Virus record (IMG/VR): IMGVR_UViG_3300023220_000234
Location: 1 to 23,275 of that record
Strand: one strand, 5' to 3'
DNA: 23,275 nucleotides
Source of the DNA: a virus
Each line of letters begins with the position of its first letter. The stretch's first letter is position 1. The notes under the pieces are model-generated. The model was given only the letters and a program-made list of their open reading frames with translations. It searched no databases and was not told where the DNA came from. Below are positions 20,427 through 23,275 of the stretch, in pieces. Made by a program: the position numbers and the translations under genes.

Positions 20427-22034
20427 ATGGCTGAATTACGAGTAACAACAGGAGCGCCAAGTCTGACAAGGTCAACGAGCACAGCAGCGTTCCTAAGTGC
20501 TGGAGCCGCTAGTGCGCCCGCCCGCGCTCTTCAAGGGGTAGGCGGTCAGGTTGTTCAAGCGGGCGCTCAGGCACTTGAAACTGGGCGATTTTTCCAGGAG
20601 CTGAAACAAAGACAGATAAAATCAGATGACTGGAAACAGGAAAAAATCCTGGAAACCAGAATGGAGCAGACTGAGCAAGCGCTCATTCAAAGTAATACCG
20701 ATGGCAATACAGACGATTGGATCAAGAATTTCGATTCTGCATTCAAAGATTTTGGAGGAAAGGAGCTTACGAAAATGTCTCTTCCAGGGCAGGAAAAGCT
20801 CAAGGCTGATTTAGGATTCAACATTGAAAAGCTCAAAACAAAATGGATCACCAAGCAAAACGTACAGCAGCAGAGAGAAAAGGTGGCCATATTAAACACG
20901 AACATAGACAGTAAGGTAAACAGTTTCGATAAGGACGGCATAACCAATACCCTCCAGGGAGCATTTGAGGCAGGCGTTATCAGTGAAACGGCTATGCTGG
21001 AACGGCTTCCAAAGGATTTGCGTAATTCTGATATACAGCAAATAGAATCGATGATTGTTGATGATCCATGGAATGCTAAAGAAGTGCTTGAGAATCCAAA
21101 GGCAAACGGGCTTGAAAACCTTACGGCTATGGATATCAGGATCCGTGACAGAGAAGCACAAGAGCAAATCAATCGCTATAATGCTGAGCACTGGAAGACG
21201 GTCGATACCGCTCGAACATTGAAAGAAGCTACACCAACTCAGATTGAAGAGGCCGATGAACTCATACAGGAGCTTTTAGGCGAAGATAAAATGTCCGATG
21301 GGTTAAGGGCTCACTTGATAGAAGATATGTCCACTAAAAAGCAGGTCAAAACGGACTGGGGCGCGTTTAGGCCGCTGACGAAACAGGCAGAAGAATTAAA
21401 TCCAAATGATGAAGACCATACCGAGAAACTCGAAATATTTCATCGTAATCTCGGATTAGCCAATTTTGGAACAGATGCCAGAAGGGAAATTTTGAAGGTT
21501 AAAGAGGATACTCTCGAAGGCTTCGACACACCAGCACTCAAAAGTGTCAATGAAAGGCGTAAATTAGGGAGAGATCGTCTAGAGTTTGCAAAATTAGATG
21601 GCCAATTCGGGGATCTTTATGATTACGAGACTGAAAGAGTAGTGGGAACCGAAAAAGAATGGTTTACAACCAGCGAAGACAGTGAGGGCAAATTCCGGTT
21701 TCTAGGGGTGACCGTATTTCCAGAAAAAGAGGTCGATGTAAAAGAACAGGTTTTGATTGACCCAGACAGAACGGCTGGCTTCGGCAAAGGCTTCGACCCT
21801 CGCTCAGATACTTTTCAGAATGCTTCAAGGGTCGAAAGGCAGTTATCCGAGCAATTCGATAATTGGTTACAAAAAAATCCTGATGCCACAACGGCACAAA
21901 TTGAAAGTCAAATAGGCAGTCTGGTTCATAGAACCGCAATTAACGCCGGAGTAAATTCTATAAATTTGGCAAACCGACAACCTGCGGGCGATATATCAAT
22001 TAATGAAGCCCGCGCCATATTAGGGAAATTTTAG
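20427..22034 (+). CDS. Internal virion / ejection protein, gp15-like by position (535 aa)
   Basis: This protein is large, charged and predominantly helical, rich in Gln, Glu and Lys. Its N-terminal AFLSAGAASAPARALQGVGG then QVVQAGAQALETGRFFQELK is typical of podoviral internal virion proteins. A Trp-containing SEGKFRFLGVTVFPEKE lies near residue 420. It lies between a gp14-like protein and another long helical protein, so the place of T7 gp15 is a reasonable inference; direct sequence similarity is not visible. The T7 ortholog is ejected and spans the periplasm. It starts four bases after the previous stop without a clear Shine-Dalgarno. Its first four residues MAEL are also those of the next gene. 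Confidence 0.7.
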   Translation: MAELRVTTGAPSLTRSTSTAAFLSAGAASAPARALQGVGGQVVQAGAQALETGRFFQELKQRQIKSDDWKQEKILETRMEQTEQALIQSNTDGNTDDWIKNFDSAFKDFGGKELTKMSLPGQEKLKADLGFNIEKLKTKWITKQNVQQQREKVAILNTNIDSKVNSFDKDGITNTLQGAFEAGVISETAMLERLPKDLRNSDIQQIESMIVDDPWNAKEVLENPKANGLENLTAMDIRIRDREAQEQINRYNAEHWKTVDTARTLKEATPTQIEEADELIQELLGEDKMSDGLRAHLIEDMSTKKQVKTDWGAFRPLTKQAEELNPNDEDHTEKLEIFHRNLGLANFGTDARREILKVKEDTLEGFDTPALKSVNERRKLGRDRLEFAKLDGQFGDLYDYETERVVGTEKEWFTTSEDSEGKFRFLGVTVFPEKEVDVKEQVLIDPDRTAGFGKGFDPRSDTFQNASRVERQLSEQFDNWLQKNPDATTAQIESQIGSLVHRTAINAGVNSINLANRQPAGDISINEARAILGKF

Positions 22035-22036
22035 CA

Positions 22037-23275
22037 ATGGCTGAACTAGCATTACTAACCGATCAGGACGCCAAGAGTCTCTGGAACAATCTATCTGTTC
22101 TCGAAACTCCAGAGGAGAAGACCAAAGCGAAAGGGCTTTTAAACTCGTATATCGATAACAAGGAAAAGCTCAAGGAACCTCTGTTCATGGATTCAAAACC
22201 AGAGCTTTTCAATAAAGTGAACCAGGCAGAGTCTATGTTCTCTGATATCAATGACATAGGCGTAAAGCTCAATGATGAGGACAAGCGTAATCTTAACAAA
22301 TCAATCAGGATGGTGCCAGATAAAGGCGCTGCCGCTGCCCGCATAGCCAACACCCATTGGTTGGCAAATGAATACCGCATAACCCCCGCAGAAGCAAATG
22401 AGCAATATGAGACGCTTAGGCGCTCGTACGCGCAAAGACAATTTGGCGACGACCAGGTAGAAATAACCGACACAGATTTCTATGGCCGGGTAGGTGGAGT
22501 TATCAAAGACCGCAAGAAGCAACGCGGGTTCATTGATATAGCCACTCAGTCAGCTTATAAATCTGCCGCGTTGGGCATCCCCCAAAGTCAGGCGTTTTCA
22601 GATACGATTAGCAGGTTATTGGACGAAGATGGGTTCAATGGAAAAACAGGTGACGTGCATCACCAGGCATTTAATCAGGCATACGGTAACGCCACAGAGC
22701 AACTCGGAAAACATCGTGAGGCCTCAGAGAAACTATTTAACTTCATGGGTGCAAGTTTGGGGGCAGAAGGATTCGAGTCAGATTTATCACAGGAAGATGT
22801 CTTAAAGATTTTTGATAAAACGCCAATAGAAGATGTAGAAAGTATATTTTATATTATACAGGCAATGGCAGATGCCCGAGAGCAAGGTGACGAGAAGGAC
22901 GGGTTTTTCGGAGGATTGCAGAAGTCAGGAGAATCTTTATTCAGAGGCACAAAAGCAGTTGCGAACAATCTGATGGGATTCATCAGCGAGCAGAAGCTAT
23001 CCGCAGCATTAGATGGCAGCATAGTAAGGGTGCATAAGTCGGTAGATAGAGAATTTGACAGCAAAGAAGAAAGGCTCGACGCTCTCGTAAATGCCGCGAG
23101 GCCAGCCCGCCCGAAATCGACGGGGGCGATAGCAGAAGAGGACAGGGCTTTTCCGGATACAAGAGTTTTAACGAAAAAAGAAATATCAGAGATACAAGGC
23201 CATGCTAAAAAGCTGATACATCGCAAAGATATGGGGATAAAGCTAAACGCTCTGGCAGAAAACAAAATAGATCCG
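22037..23275 (+). CDS. Internal virion protein, gp16-like by position, 3'-truncated
   Basis: From ATG 22037 the frame stays open to the last base (413 codons), so the gene continues beyond the window. The visible part is helical and charged: LTDQDAKSLWNNLSVLETPE at the start, ANTHWLANEYRITPAEANEQ around residues 107-126, RVGGVIKDRKKQRGFIDIAT around 155-174, and a Gly/Phe-rich DGFFGGLQKSGESLFRG around 290. The size and position fit the large ejection protein of podoviruses (T7 gp16-like). No lysozyme or transglycosylase motif is recognisable in this part; it could be further downstream. The gene begins two bases after the preceding stop. Confidence 0.68.
   Translation, partial: MAELALLTDQDAKSLWNNLSVLETPEEKTKAKGLLNSYIDNKEKLKEPLFMDSKPELFNKVNQAESMFSDINDIGVKLNDEDKRNLNKSIRMVPDKGAAAARIANTHWLANEYRITPAEANEQYETLRRSYAQRQFGDDQVEITDTDFYGRVGGVIKDRKKQRGFIDIATQSAYKSAALGIPQSQAFSDTISRLLDEDGFNGKTGDVHHQAFNQAYGNATEQLGKHREASEKLFNFMGASLGAEGFESDLSQEDVLKIFDKTPIEDVESIFYIIQAMADAREQGDEKDGFFGGLQKSGESLFRGTKAVANNLMGFISEQKLSAALDGSIVRVHKSVDREFDSKEERLDALVNAARPARPKSTGAIAEEDRAFPDTRVLTKKEISEIQGHAKKLIHRKDMGIKLNALAENKIDP

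Noticed and set aside
20427-22048. Shared MAEL start of two consecutive internal virion proteins as a sign of gene duplication
   Set aside because: The similarity ends after four residues; the rest of the two proteins does not align by eye.
1-23275. CRISPR arrays, tRNA or rRNA genes, insertion sequences, integrase or repressor genes
   Set aside because: No regular spaced repeats, cloverleaf-like segments, transposase or recombinase motifs were seen on either strand.

Overview
The window is part of a tailed double-stranded DNA phage (or prophage) genome with podovirus-like architecture. Every gene I can support reads on the + strand, and they are tightly packed with many ATGA-type start/stop overlaps. 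The virion module resembles T7-type podoviruses: a Head-tail_con-type portal, scaffold, major capsid, tail tubular A-like and B-like proteins, a GNAT-like protein and three successive internal virion/ejection-type proteins. No phage RNA polymerase, integrase, repressor, lysis gene, tRNA or CRISPR array is visible. The host cannot be named. Ejection-type proteins and two predicted Tat-secreted proteins fit a Gram-negative host, and heavy ATA (Ile) and AGA/AGG (Arg) use in most genes argues against a highly E. coli-adapted phage.

Layout. Bases 1-333 are the 3' end of a RuvC-like resolvase gene. Bases 334-486 are non-coding and hold two interlocked 11-bp inverted repeats. Bases 487-2038 encode a replication pair: a DUF1376-like protein and a DnaC-like AAA+ helicase loader. 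Bases 2054-5311 are small accessory genes, including a staphylococcal-nuclease-like enzyme, two single-span membrane proteins, small zinc-binding proteins and the first Tat-signal protein. Bases 5316-9061 run from terminase small subunit to terminase large subunit, with eight small genes between them, one encoding a second Tat-signal protein. Bases 9062-9274 are non-coding with pairing potential. Bases 9275-10750 hold five small genes before the portal.

Bases 10751-16098 are the head module: portal, Bbp19-like protein, scaffold, two hypotheticals, a structured leader, the major capsid gene and a possible accessory capsid gene. A strong Rho-independent terminator at 16116-16157 separates head from tail, like Tphi between T7 genes 10 and 11. 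Bases 16168-23275 are tail and internal virion genes; the last runs off the window.

The two strongest non-coding signals are the folded leader at 14544-14682, which can pair with the capsid ribosome binding site around a multibranched core with a GNRA-loop hairpin, and the interlocked repeats at 372-483 ahead of the replication genes. The clearest protein novelty is two small Tat-signal proteins beside the terminase genes. Translation signals also change along the window: most early genes lack a Shine-Dalgarno sequence and follow A/T-rich spacers, while most genes from about 5.8 kb have one. Family names come from motif recognition by eye; no database search was possible.
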